A stretch of DNA of 64,000 bases, taken from contig NC_042508.1 of NCBI RefSeq assembly GCF_003054445.1, forward strand, positions 186,001 to 250,000, in the 5' to 3' direction. Position 1 is the stretch's first letter, and each line of letters opens with the position of its first letter. This document shows, piece by piece, positions 56,701 through 64,000 of the stretch. The position numbers and the translations under genes are program-made. The notes under the pieces are model-generated. The model had not been told where the DNA came from. It did not search any database and saw only the letters and a list, made by a program, of their open reading frames with translations. The DNA is from Pichia kudriavzevii (taxonomy: Eukaryota; Ascomycota; Pichiomycetes; Pichiales; Pichiaceae).

Positions 56701-57288
56701 GCTAATGGACAGTCTTTCCCATTTTTTGACGAAATGGAAATCAAATTTAAACCAACTTACAAATACGATAAAGGGACGGACACATTTGATTCTTCCGAAA
56801 AACAGCGTGTTCCTTCATGGACAGATAGAATCTTATCATTTACAAAAAACAAACGAGTGACCACTCTAGAGCAACTAAGATACAATAGTATACCCCAATA
56901 TGTATTCAGTGACCATAAACCTGTCTATGCTATCTTTAGTACTCGCCTAGAGATTGTTGATGAGGTAATTAAATCCAAGGTTGAAAAAGAATTATATGAT
57001 ATTACAAAGCAGAAATTCTATGCCAATGATAAAAATGGCAGTGTTTTATCACCATCTTTCATAAATTCGTTGTATGCAGAGTCTAAGTACTCAACGACCA
57101 AGCAGGGATTGCCACCGCCATCAACTAAAGCATTAAGATGGTGGATTAATAACAGCGACAGTTCCAATACAGCTAAAGTTAAAATCAACTTCTCCGAACT
57201 TGATAGTGGTGAATATCTGATAAATCCAAACTTACCTAAAAACCCCTTCTTAATTACAGATGAAGAGTGGTTTATAAAGGCAGACTAG
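53752..57288 (+). CDS. INP51: Inp51-like phosphatidylinositol 4,5-bisphosphate 5-phosphatase
   Basis: A synaptojanin-like protein of 1178 residues. The Sac1-type domain (about 1-500) has lost its catalytic motif: where active proteins have CIDCLDR it reads TLDSNER (Thr at residue 445), as in yeast Inp51. The 5-phosphatase domain (about 590-1065) keeps 'ALTYNING', 'ALEEVIELSP', 'ANKGGVAI', 'FVASHLAAG', 'WMGDLNYRV', 'PTYKYD', 'RVPSWTDRIL' and 'SDHKPVYAIF'. An acidic, Ser/Asn-rich insert of roughly 170 residues interrupts it after the 'DLNYRV' block. Near the C terminus 'KNPFLITDEEW' supplies an NPF motif like the one yeast Inp51 uses to bind the EH proteins Irs4 and Tax4. Start: 'MDVYFNDQSHTMVIVSNNY' aligns gap-free with the yeast N terminus; the frame is open to ATG 53536 (+72 residues), which has no counterpart. 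Confidence 0.95.
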   Translation: MDVYFNDQSHTMVIVSNNYALVLIDNMNFENYPAISSSSQSSSNIPKCIIEFIPKEAVPLQSFRKIQSGVHGCLGLVCLKNVMYVGFISGRRKLGPIIPDVYVNQLISTVFINFQGEVSSLYSQSAHGQLTLYQSDEGYENTEASPLTSRITSIMKLLQTGTFYYSNDTDLAVKAQDWGIVNKKGYTYTTINNLIDDYAGRFVWNSNLINELSIFRRRLSNEEQIAFDEGRFCTTLIRGYVDRQNFGENGDKWMTIISRQDSRKEGHIFGPSCMDDDGNVSNFAETEVMVYTGEYLVSFIILKGNVPLFWKLDSHLISTKIEFPRSLDGTKHAFNRFFETLCLEYNMIYVLDALSTKGSQPELSSRFMSAITELQHERKDLLVTYKKLEHIGSLSSRLKGKNEYLGLLLQDTHIHEALDDYSAFRFSLLDWNVTDTQSGVFLISTLDSNERSNVIECKISEMILEKMFGSGFNAEILLKHNALWEANGNALRKLSDSYNNSIKTKNKTGGIMGKMAEQGLKYAGHGKKYVSNAGNSHLSSSSGNKMGKQDQFDKLLGRKSKEIQVELIDPIHDYVLHGLAERRKEFTSFKDLRIYALTYNINGVLYNGDLTDLVFPEKETYDEYDLIAIALEEVIELSPKKTLTIDMRTRTFWEKRFKETLNSQKNGKDYTLLRGEQLGGVLLLIYASTSTIDNIKNVETSVKKTGFKGISANKGGVAITFTFSTHSRLCFVASHLAAGQSNSKERHHDYKTLANGLTFKKCRSIRDADILIWMGDLNYRVSLPNSTVRKLLGYQAPSFPMKNRSSESISSYESYYSSLEEEEDDKEEEDESFIGDITAGLLGHDKLVQSEETKMEAENEARLKDEIFERERDANMINKELENNSSSGCHIIVDNSENSSLHNSTSNTIKESDTSQVHDVSTIDNNGILRPPARLPVAFSRSEEKVNMLTPQLTVTEANEEEEGKEGKAITQLLEFDQLNFQMANGQSFPFFDEMEIKFKPTYKYDKGTDTFDSSEKQRVPSWTDRILSFTKNKRVTTLEQLRYNSIPQYVFSDHKPVYAIFSTRLEIVDEVIKSKVEKELYDITKQKFYANDKNGSVLSPSFINSLYAESKYSTTKQGLPPPSTKALRWWINNSDSSNTAKVKINFSELDSGEYLINPNLPKNPFLITDEEWFIKAD

Positions 57289-57399
57289 TTTAAAACCATA
57301 ATTTGTATACTTTATAGCTTTAACAATACATCAATGATTTTATGTTTGTGTTTCCTCACACATTCTTAAAAAAAGATATGGCAAAAATAACTAATTAAT

Positions 57400-57481
57400 C
57401 GACAACTGCAGGATTCGAACCTGCGCGGGCAAAGCCCAAAAGATTTCTAATCTTTCTCCTTAACCACTCGGACAAATTGCC
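57400..57481 (-). tRNA. tRNA-Ser(AGA)
   Basis: An 82-nt class II tRNA. Acceptor GGCAATT pairs with AGTTGTC (one G-T, one T-G), discriminator G. Anticodon stem AAAGA/TCTTT encloses loop TTAGAAA, giving anticodon AGA. Long variable arm and T arm GCAGG-TTCGAAT-CCTGC. No intron. It lies 111 bp after the INP51 stop and borders the retrotransposon-rich segment on its upstream side. Confidence 0.95.
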
Positions 57482-57647
57482 AGTTACAAAAACTCAAAGA
57501 TCAGTTAACAAATTATTCCTTTATTTTGCACCTTAGTACTCAAATTGTAAAGTAGTTGCTCTGAGTGGCGCCTCAAATTAGTATAAGTGTTTAGTTGAAC
57601 ATCCAGGCCCAAATGAAAAAAATCCAGAGGAGTATGCAATAAATGCT

Positions 57648-57977
57648 GTTAAACCATATTAATTATACTTTAAATCTTCATATTGAACTTATAAAGTAAA
57701 CCGTTACTAAGAGAACCCATATAAAATAACTCAAACAAAAAAACCTAAACAAAGGAAAACAACCTGATAGTAATGGAGATATTGATAAAGTACTATGTTT
57801 GATACATTTATGTGGGCTCCCTTTTGAAGAGTAAGAAATATCAACATTATTATCAAAATTTGGAAATAACTAAATCCTGATTTTGATAAGCCAGCTAATG
57901 AGGCCTGATTGGCATTATTGAAGCTGATAAAGATGACTGTAGCCTTATTGGTTAATGTTCAATTACCTCTCTCAACA
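57648..57977 (-). mobile_element. Solo LTR, family C, copy h
   Basis: 330 bp with TGTT...AACA ends; on the minus strand it starts TGTTGAGAGAGGTAATT with 'GAACATTAACCAATAAGGC' and 'CAGGCCTCATTAG' blocks. Same length as core copy e. It lies 166 bp upstream of tRNA-Ser(AGA) and points opposite to the adjacent pol fossil, so it does not belong to it. Confidence 0.6.
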
Positions 57978-58129
57978 TAAAGAATAGATTATGTCTTTGT
58001 CGGAACTTGGAAGGTTATAATGGAGCTAAAATTTTATTAGATATTATAATGCTGGTTAGGGTGGTAAAAAACGGGACAAAGAAAATAAACTAATTAGAGG
58101 CCATAAAGGTAGTTAATCACAATATTGCT
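57978..58129. other. Spacer between LTR copy h and the pol fossil
   Basis: About 150 bp without recognisable content. Confidence 0.4.
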
Positions 58130-61100
58130 ACAAGTCTACCTTCAGCAGAGAAAACAAAACTGTAGTTCAAGCTAAGAGACGAATGGCAAAATGAGAATAT
58201 TAGGTTCTTAGTCTTAGAGAATATCAACCATAAAATGATATTAGGTTTCCCATTTGTTAAAGATCATGGAAACAAAGTTGACTGGGAAAATATCGAAAAG
58301 GAAACGGAACTTCTGAAATCCCAGATATAGAAGAACAAATAGAATCAAGCGACGAAAACGACTTAAAAGAAACAAAAGAAAATGAACTTATAGGTATCAA
58401 CTCCATGCGTGCAGTTAGAAGAAATTTAAAGAATGTTGATAATTATCCATTATTACTGTTTGTGCAGTCAGTTGAAGTAAAAGAAAATAATAATGTTTTA
58501 GAAGAACCTTATGATGGTGTTGATGGAATTAGAAAGAAAATTCATGAAAATTTAGAGATGTGGTGACCAATGACCAACCACCGATTTACCTCCTCAAAGG
58601 GATTTGACTCACAGACTTATATCATTGAACCTACCAAGAGTACTTACAGACGCCAGTACAAATCAAGCTATTCAGAGAAACAAGAACTGAATAAACAGGT
58701 TGATGAACTGTTGAAACTAGCCTTTATCAAGTCTGCCCCTAGTTCTTTCAATAGTTTTTGTTATTTGTCCAGAAGAAAGATGGTAGTATGAAATGTGTGT
58801 TGATTATGGGTTACTGAATAACAATACGGTAAAAGACAAGTTTCCAATACCAAGAATCGATGAATTAATCACATGTTTTGGAGGAGCTTCTGTATTTTCC
58901 AAGTTGGATTTGATGTCAGGGTACTTTCAGGTCAGAATCGCAGAAAATGATATGGAAAAAACAGCCTTTTCCACAGATTACGGTCACTACGAGTGGGTTG
59001 TGATGCCTTTCGGTTTAACCAACGCCCCTAGTACTTTCCAAAGAATGATGAATAGGATTCTAGCACCTTATTTGAACCAATTTGTTCAGGTGTACCTGGA
59101 TGATATTATAATTTACTCAAAGACTGTCGAAGAACACTACAGTCACATTGGGAAAATATTGGAATTGCTCAGGAGAAATAAGCTGATTGCGAAGAAAAAG
59201 AAATGTTCATTTTACTTCAAAACCTTAGGTTTCTTAGGACATCTCATTTCAAGCAGAGGTATCCGGACTGGCCCTGCTAAGATAGACAAAATCAAGAGTT
59301 GGCCAATTCCGAAAAACGCCAAAGATGCTCAATCATTCCTGGGATTAGCTGGTTATTATCGAAGATTTATCAAAGATTATTCTAAGATTGCATCTCCTAT
59401 AATGGAATTCGCAAATAAGAAATGTGTTTGGAAGGAACCTCAAGATAAACCATTCGAAGAGCTGAAAGGAAAGTTGATTAATACCCCAATTTTAGTACAT
59501 CCTATTTGGGAAGATGGTTATACATCTGTGGTACACACAGGTGCTTGTGGTACTGCATTAGGGTACGTGTTAGAACAGCTCGATCCAGATGGAGAATTAT
59601 GTGGTGTAATAGCCTATGGCTCCAGGAAATTAATAGGTTCAGAATTAAATTATTCAATATATGATCGTGAATTTCTCGCTGTTGTCGAAGCATTAAAGAA
59701 CTGGCGTTACTATTTATTAAATCGGCACTTTGTACTGAAAACAGATCACAGATCGTTGGTCTATTTAAACCGACAAAATGCAATAGATAGCCATAGAGTG
59801 GCCAGATGTTTAGAGTATTTAGCTGATTATGATTTTTCTATTCAATACGTGAAATGTCCTACTAATTCAGTAGCAGCCGCTGTCTAGGTACCCATACGAG
59901 GAAAATGAAGCTGGTATCAACACAATAGAATCGGTGTTGACACCAAATCAGGAACTTCTAGAACGGATCATTAAGTCGTACGATGAAGACAACGAAACTA
60001 AGGAGATATACGACATTTTAAAAGAGAATTTGCCGGTCCCGAAGTCAATCCATAACCACATCAAACATTATTCAATTGAGGATAATTTACTATATTTCTC
60101 AGTGGTTAAAGGAGGAAATGATCGAAGAATAGTAGTCTCCCCTAAGTCTAAGTTGGTTCAGGAAATTATTGGTAACGCTCATGACGGTAACTCTGCTGGT
60201 CATTTCGGGTATTTCAAAACATACATGAGACTTCACCCTATGTTTTACTGGCCAAATATGCTAAAAAGCGTGAAGAGATATTGTCAAAGATGTACGGTTT
60301 GCCAGAAAACCAAACCCGAGACAACTGGTCAAAGAGGATTATTTTCCCCTCTTCCAATTCCTGAAGGAAGATGGACAGACATCAGTTTGGATTTCGTCAC
60401 AGGTGTTCCCAGATGCAAAAATGGACACGATATGATTTTGGTAGTGGTGGATAGATTCACGAAGATGGCACATTTCATCCCCACTAGGAAAACTGCAACC
60501 GCAGAGCAATGTGCAAAATTGATAGTAGACAATTGTTTTAAATTACATGGGATTCCAAAAAGAATGGTTTCAGATAATGGCATAGAATTCTTGGTACATC
60601 ATCACTCTTCTCAACCACTAATCACCCTCAAACAGATGGTCAAACGGAAAGAACGAACAGAATCTTAAACCAATAACAGAGACATTATGATAGTAACGAT
60701 CTCTACAGTTGGGACAAATGGTTGTCAATGGCCGAATTTGCCTACAATAGTTCCCATCAAGTCTCGATAGGTTCATCACCATTTGAAGTTTGCTGTGGTT
60801 ACTTACCAGACTCGCCAATGTTTATTTCTAGCAGTCGTGTTTCAAGTAGAAGGTACAGCAATAAAGCTGAAGAATTCGCATTAGAAATGAAAGTCATCAT
60901 GGAAAATGTGAAAGAAAACATGATCGAAGCACAAAGAAGCCAGGAAACACAGCATAATAAGTCGAGAGTGTACGAGACATTTGAAGTTGGAGATTGGATA
61001 TTGTTTCATTCAGACATTTATGGTAGTGACAGATTGTATTACAAAATACAACCAGTACATTATGGTCCTCACAGAGCAGCTAAGAAAATATCAGACAACG

Positions 61101-61370
61101 CTTATGAATTTGACAAACAAAAAAGAGGCGGTAATAAATGTTAGGTGGCTAAGATTATCACAAGCGGATAAAAAGTGTCCCAAAGTATCCCCACGAACTA
61201 TGGCCGAAGCAAGGAGTAGATTGTGCGAAATTATCGGCATTTCTGGTATCGATGAATCAGACGATACTCAATATGTATTAATGATTCTGATCCTTTTCAT
61301 CGTTCAAGCATCCCAGCTTCATTATTCCTGGAAATCTCAAAAAAGACTTACAGAAAACTTCATGGGATAA
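58130..61370 (+). mobile_element. Broken Ty3/Gypsy pol behind tRNA-Ser(AGA)
   Basis: Fossil LTR-retrotransposon pol. Parts in order: a protease-like end with 'MILGFPFVKDHGN' (about 58.2 kb), reverse transcriptase with 'MSGYFQVRIAE', 'VMPFGLTNAPSTFQ' and 'VYLDDIIIYSKTV' (about 58.57-59.5 kb), RNase H with 'KTDHRSLVYLNRQN' (to about 59.9 kb), integrase with 'CTVCQKT', 'WTDISLDFVTGVP' and 'VVVDRFTKMAHF' (about 59.93-60.65 kb), and an integrase C-terminal part to about 61.37 kb. No gag in front and no paired LTRs, so truncated. Broken by several interruptions (about four to six). Long open stretches remain, so it is fairly young. Related to but distinct from the 22-25 kb copy. Confidence 0.9.
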
Positions 61371-61503
61371 TGAGAAAGCAATCGATAAAGATAACAAACC
61401 TTAGGACGAAGTGACTAAAGCAGCTGGGTGATGTAAGATATCAGATGAAAAGCAATATCTTTTTTCCCTATTTAGGTAATCATATTATGAAGCAGTTATC
61501 ATT

Positions 61504-61526
61504 AGCAACACTTTCAATTGGTAGCA
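61504..61526. repeat. 23-bp inverted repeat, left half
   Basis: AGCAACACTTTCAATTGGTA plus GCA; a perfect reverse complement lies at 62816-62838. The pair encloses the two opposed gag fragments. Confidence 0.85.
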
Positions 61527-61724
61527 CAGAGTAGTTTAGATGAAAAAAATAAGAAACTAAAAACATGCACTAGGAGTTAACGCGATACATGCATGTATCA
61601 ACCCATCGTAAGTTAACTTGATCACGGCTTTTAAAGGTAACGTGGGGGACTCAGCCCGTTTAGCACAACAGTTGTCGTTCAAGCTGGACATGGCCTCCAA
61701 ACTATAAGAAAGTATGGGAAGAAT

Positions 61725-62100
61725 ATGTCAAAATTATTTAAGAAAGCGACTGCAATGCTCAACCTTCACAGACCAACCCTAACTCGGTTCGCTAACAGGT
61801 ATGGCAACTCCGAATTACCTTTGTGGCATCAATTTGTCGAAGAATTTACACTTGAATTTTGTCCAACAGACGAATTTGAGTTGAGACAAGTGGCGGCAAA
61901 ATACAATGGCTGTCACCAAGGTAAAAATTCCGTGGAACATTTTATCCAGGAATTTGAAGGGTACCGGACCTTACTCCCAGGCGAGTATGAAAATGAGTGG
62001 GCCACCAGAGATAGGTTTGTGCAAGGATTACGTGCAGAAATTAGAGGACGCGTATTCTAATACAGACCAAACTCGCTTGCTGAAGCCAAATTTTTAGCAA
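61725..62100 (+). mobile_element. Ty3/Gypsy gag fragment, plus orientation
   Basis: A gag-type (Retrotrans_gag) region: 'LWHQFVEEFTLEFCP', 'ELRQVAAKYNGCHQG', 'SVEHFIQEFEGYRTLLPG', 'DRFVQGLRAEIRGRV' follow the family order (capsid core helices). Broken and incomplete. It lies downstream of pol, although gag normally precedes pol, so it belongs to another insertion or a rearrangement. Confidence 0.8.
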
Positions 62101-62342
62101 GAGACTTTGAGAAAGACTCAGCACCCAGAACTAGAGACTTTAGGTTATAAATTTGTTTTTCCTATTGTAGGTGTGTTTGTAGCATATTGTAAATAACCAC
62201 CTCGATGGCCCCTAATTTGAATCCTCTCTGTCCTGTTTTCTACCGCTGTAACCAGAATTATAATTTCTGCTGAAATTCTAGTTCCATTTACAACCTTCGA
62301 AGTTCTGACCATTGTTAAATTTGTTCTTTATGGAGCTTATCC
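62101..62342. other. Spacer between the opposed gag fragments
   Basis: About 240 bp with no recognised gene. It may contain the outer parts of both gag copies. Confidence 0.35.
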
Positions 62343-62670
62343 TCATGGGTTCACATGTCTACTTGTCTTTGCGTACGATCCTGAAGTCTCTAGTTCTAGG
62401 TGCTGAGTCTTTCTCAAAATCTCTTGCTGAAAATTTAGCTTCTGCAAGTGAATTTGGTCTATGTTGGAAAACGCGTTCTCTAATGTCTGCACGTAACTCT
62501 TCAACAAACATATATCTGGTGGCTCATTCATTCTCGTAATCACCTGAAAGTAAGGTCCTGTAGCCTTCAAATTCCCGGCTGAATTGTTCCACAGAATTCT
62601 TACCTTGATGCAAGTTATTATATTTTGGCGCCACTTGTTTTTGACCTGAATCCGTCTGTTGGGCAAAAAT
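62343..62670 (-). mobile_element. Ty3/Gypsy gag fragment, minus orientation
   Basis: A second copy of the same gag region as 61725-62100, inverted and diverged. One frame of each reads similarly, with 'LKATGPYFQ' here and 'LKGTGPYSQ' there. Broken and incomplete. Confidence 0.7.
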
Positions 62671-64000
62671 TATTAAGCTGAAGGTATCAAGCTCTTCACG
62701 TTGCCCTAGAAGGTCAGGTTTAAGTCAACCTGTGGTGGGTTGAAACCTGCCTTCATCGCATTAACGTCGGGATTCAGGCTTTTGATCCTCTTGTTGGATC
62801 TTCTAAACTAGCTGGTGCTACCAATTGAAAGTGTTGCTCGTTGTACTTTCTTGAATATCTATTCTTAACCTGTTTTTGCCCTGCAATCTTTTGGGGGCTA
62901 CTTCTCCTTAAACATCAGAGCGAAATATTCCCTTGTTTATATAGGTGTTATGTTAATGTAAAAATAATAATTTGCGAGGTTTTTGAAATTTCCAGAAACG
63001 TCTGTTAAATTACCCAATTGGGAAACAAGATAGCTGCCTTCTCTATTCTCTTAGCCGAAATTGTTGGAAGCCTTGGTTTTGTAGATAAAAATATACGAAA
63101 TGCTAATATCCAAAACACTTGTTATAAGTTTGAAAGCATTAAATCTCGTTATTGTGATACTTTCAAAATAGTTAATTTTTTAAAATTAGTTTAGAGTGGT
63201 TTGCACTGAAAGAATAGTTACATAGTTTTTTATTTGAAAGATTGTATCTTAATTATTAAAATTATCAGATGCTCGTCTGTGTTTATTCCAATCTTTTTTT
63301 CTTATTCAGACTATATCCATGTCAATTGCGGTGTGTTTATTTTCTGGCTGAAATTATGGCTTTACAACTCTGTAAAAAGGCTAATATTATTAATACATTA
63401 TAGCTAAAAAAGTTAGATTAAGTATAAATGTGGGCATTTCTTAATTATTATAGAACTTATTTTAGAAAAAGCTCGAGAAGCATTGATCAAAGCACTTTTT
63501 AAAAAAAAAAAGGAAATAAAAGCTTGTGCACTACAAAGTGTAAGTAGTATCATTCTAATGTCGACACTATGTATCATTGAGACTCACTCACCCAAATCGC
63601 CCTGATGTGCGTATCTTTGGTTAAAAATAACCTGCTTTTCAATTTCCGTTAACAATATATGATTGTTTATAGATGCTTACTGAAAGTACAGCTATTCCTC
63701 TTTCTATATTTTTTTAAAAGTGGCGTTATGATCATTGCAAATGTGTTTTAGCAGGGATATGGTCTAAGATTAGACGCATAACAAAAGCACAAAATAAGAG
63801 TCATTGATCAGTTGGTTTATTCTCATATATATACTAGACGAAACAGATGCTCTTTTTAGTAGGAACACTCACCTATAATCTTCTTCAACTATCTTGGTAG
63901 ATAGATTTTTTGTTTTCTTGGTTGCTCCTTGTTTTTGCGTTTCATAATATGTTTCAGAATACCCACCTCATCACATCTATTGAAAATATATAGGATTTCC
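62671..64000. other. Gene-free end of the window
   Basis: Apart from the 23-bp repeat half at 62816-62838 I see no gene, tRNA or full repeat in these 1.3 kb. The word CTATAATCTTCTTCAAC near 63875 also occurs in LTR family A but the flanks do not align. Confidence 0.45.
62816..62838. repeat. 23-bp inverted repeat, right half
   Basis: TGCTACCAATTGAAAGTGTT plus GCT, a perfect reverse complement of 61504-61526. Confidence 0.85.

Noticed and set aside
63870-63900. 17-nt match to LTR family A (CTATAATCTTCTTCAAC)
   Set aside because: Flanking sequence does not align with either family A copy, so it may be chance or a very old trace.
1-64000. CRISPR arrays, bacterial operons or riboswitches
   Set aside because: All genes and tRNAs are of eukaryotic yeast type; no regularly spaced short repeats of CRISPR kind are present.

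Overview
The window looks like nuclear chromosomal DNA of a budding yeast (Saccharomycotina), most likely a Pichia-type species. It is AT-rich and its genes are compact and intronless. Clear yeast orthologues are HYM1, SEN2, LCL2, IRC22, NAS2, URM1, LEU4 and INP51. Other yeast marks are many tRNA genes with LTRs inserted just upstream and Ty3/Gypsy-type LTR elements. The species is an inference; nothing in the window names it.

Layout. (1) 1-2.3 kb: the C-terminal half of VPS36 converges on HYM1, followed by tRNA-Ser(UGA). (2) 2.3-40.5 kb: no convincing host protein gene over about 38 kb. This stretch holds a huge, nearly identical inverted repeat: left arm 3590-17112, right arm 25181-38692, each about 13.5 kb with a net length difference of about 11 nt. 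The arms flank an 8.07-kb unique core (17113-25180). Each arm carries a tRNA-Thr at its inner edge, several LTRs of one family, and a decayed Ty3/Gypsy pol. The core holds one more LTR, a broken Ty3/Gypsy pol and about 4 kb of unexplained AT-rich DNA. I read this as a regional centromere of inverted-repeat type; that is inference from structure. (3) 39.4-40.65 kb: LTRs and tRNA-Thr, tRNA-Ile and tRNA-Ala close the region on the right. (4) 40.66-57.3 kb: a normal gene-dense segment with a GPI-PLD-like secreted protein, a TMEM184-type membrane protein, LCL2, SEN2, a coiled-coil protein, a secreted mucin-like protein, IRC22, NAS2, URM1, LEU4 and INP51, then tRNA-Ser(AGA). (5) 57.6-62.8 kb: a second LTR-retrotransposon graveyard behind that tRNA, with a solo LTR, a broken Ty3/Gypsy pol and two opposed gag fragments. 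(6) 62.8-64 kb: nothing recognised.

How the parts relate. tRNA genes lie at every boundary of the putative centromere, at the arm/core junctions and the outer edges, which recalls fission-yeast centromeres. LTRs sit 17-18 bp upstream of two tRNA genes, as expected for Ty3-like targeting, so the tRNA genes probably seeded the repeats. Repeat differences show local gene conversion between LTR copies inside the arms. Among the host genes, three have notable architectures: a NAS2 with no PDZ domain, an INP51 with a large acidic insert inside its 5-phosphatase domain and a dead Sac1 motif, and a LEU4 that starts at the position of the known cytosolic short form.
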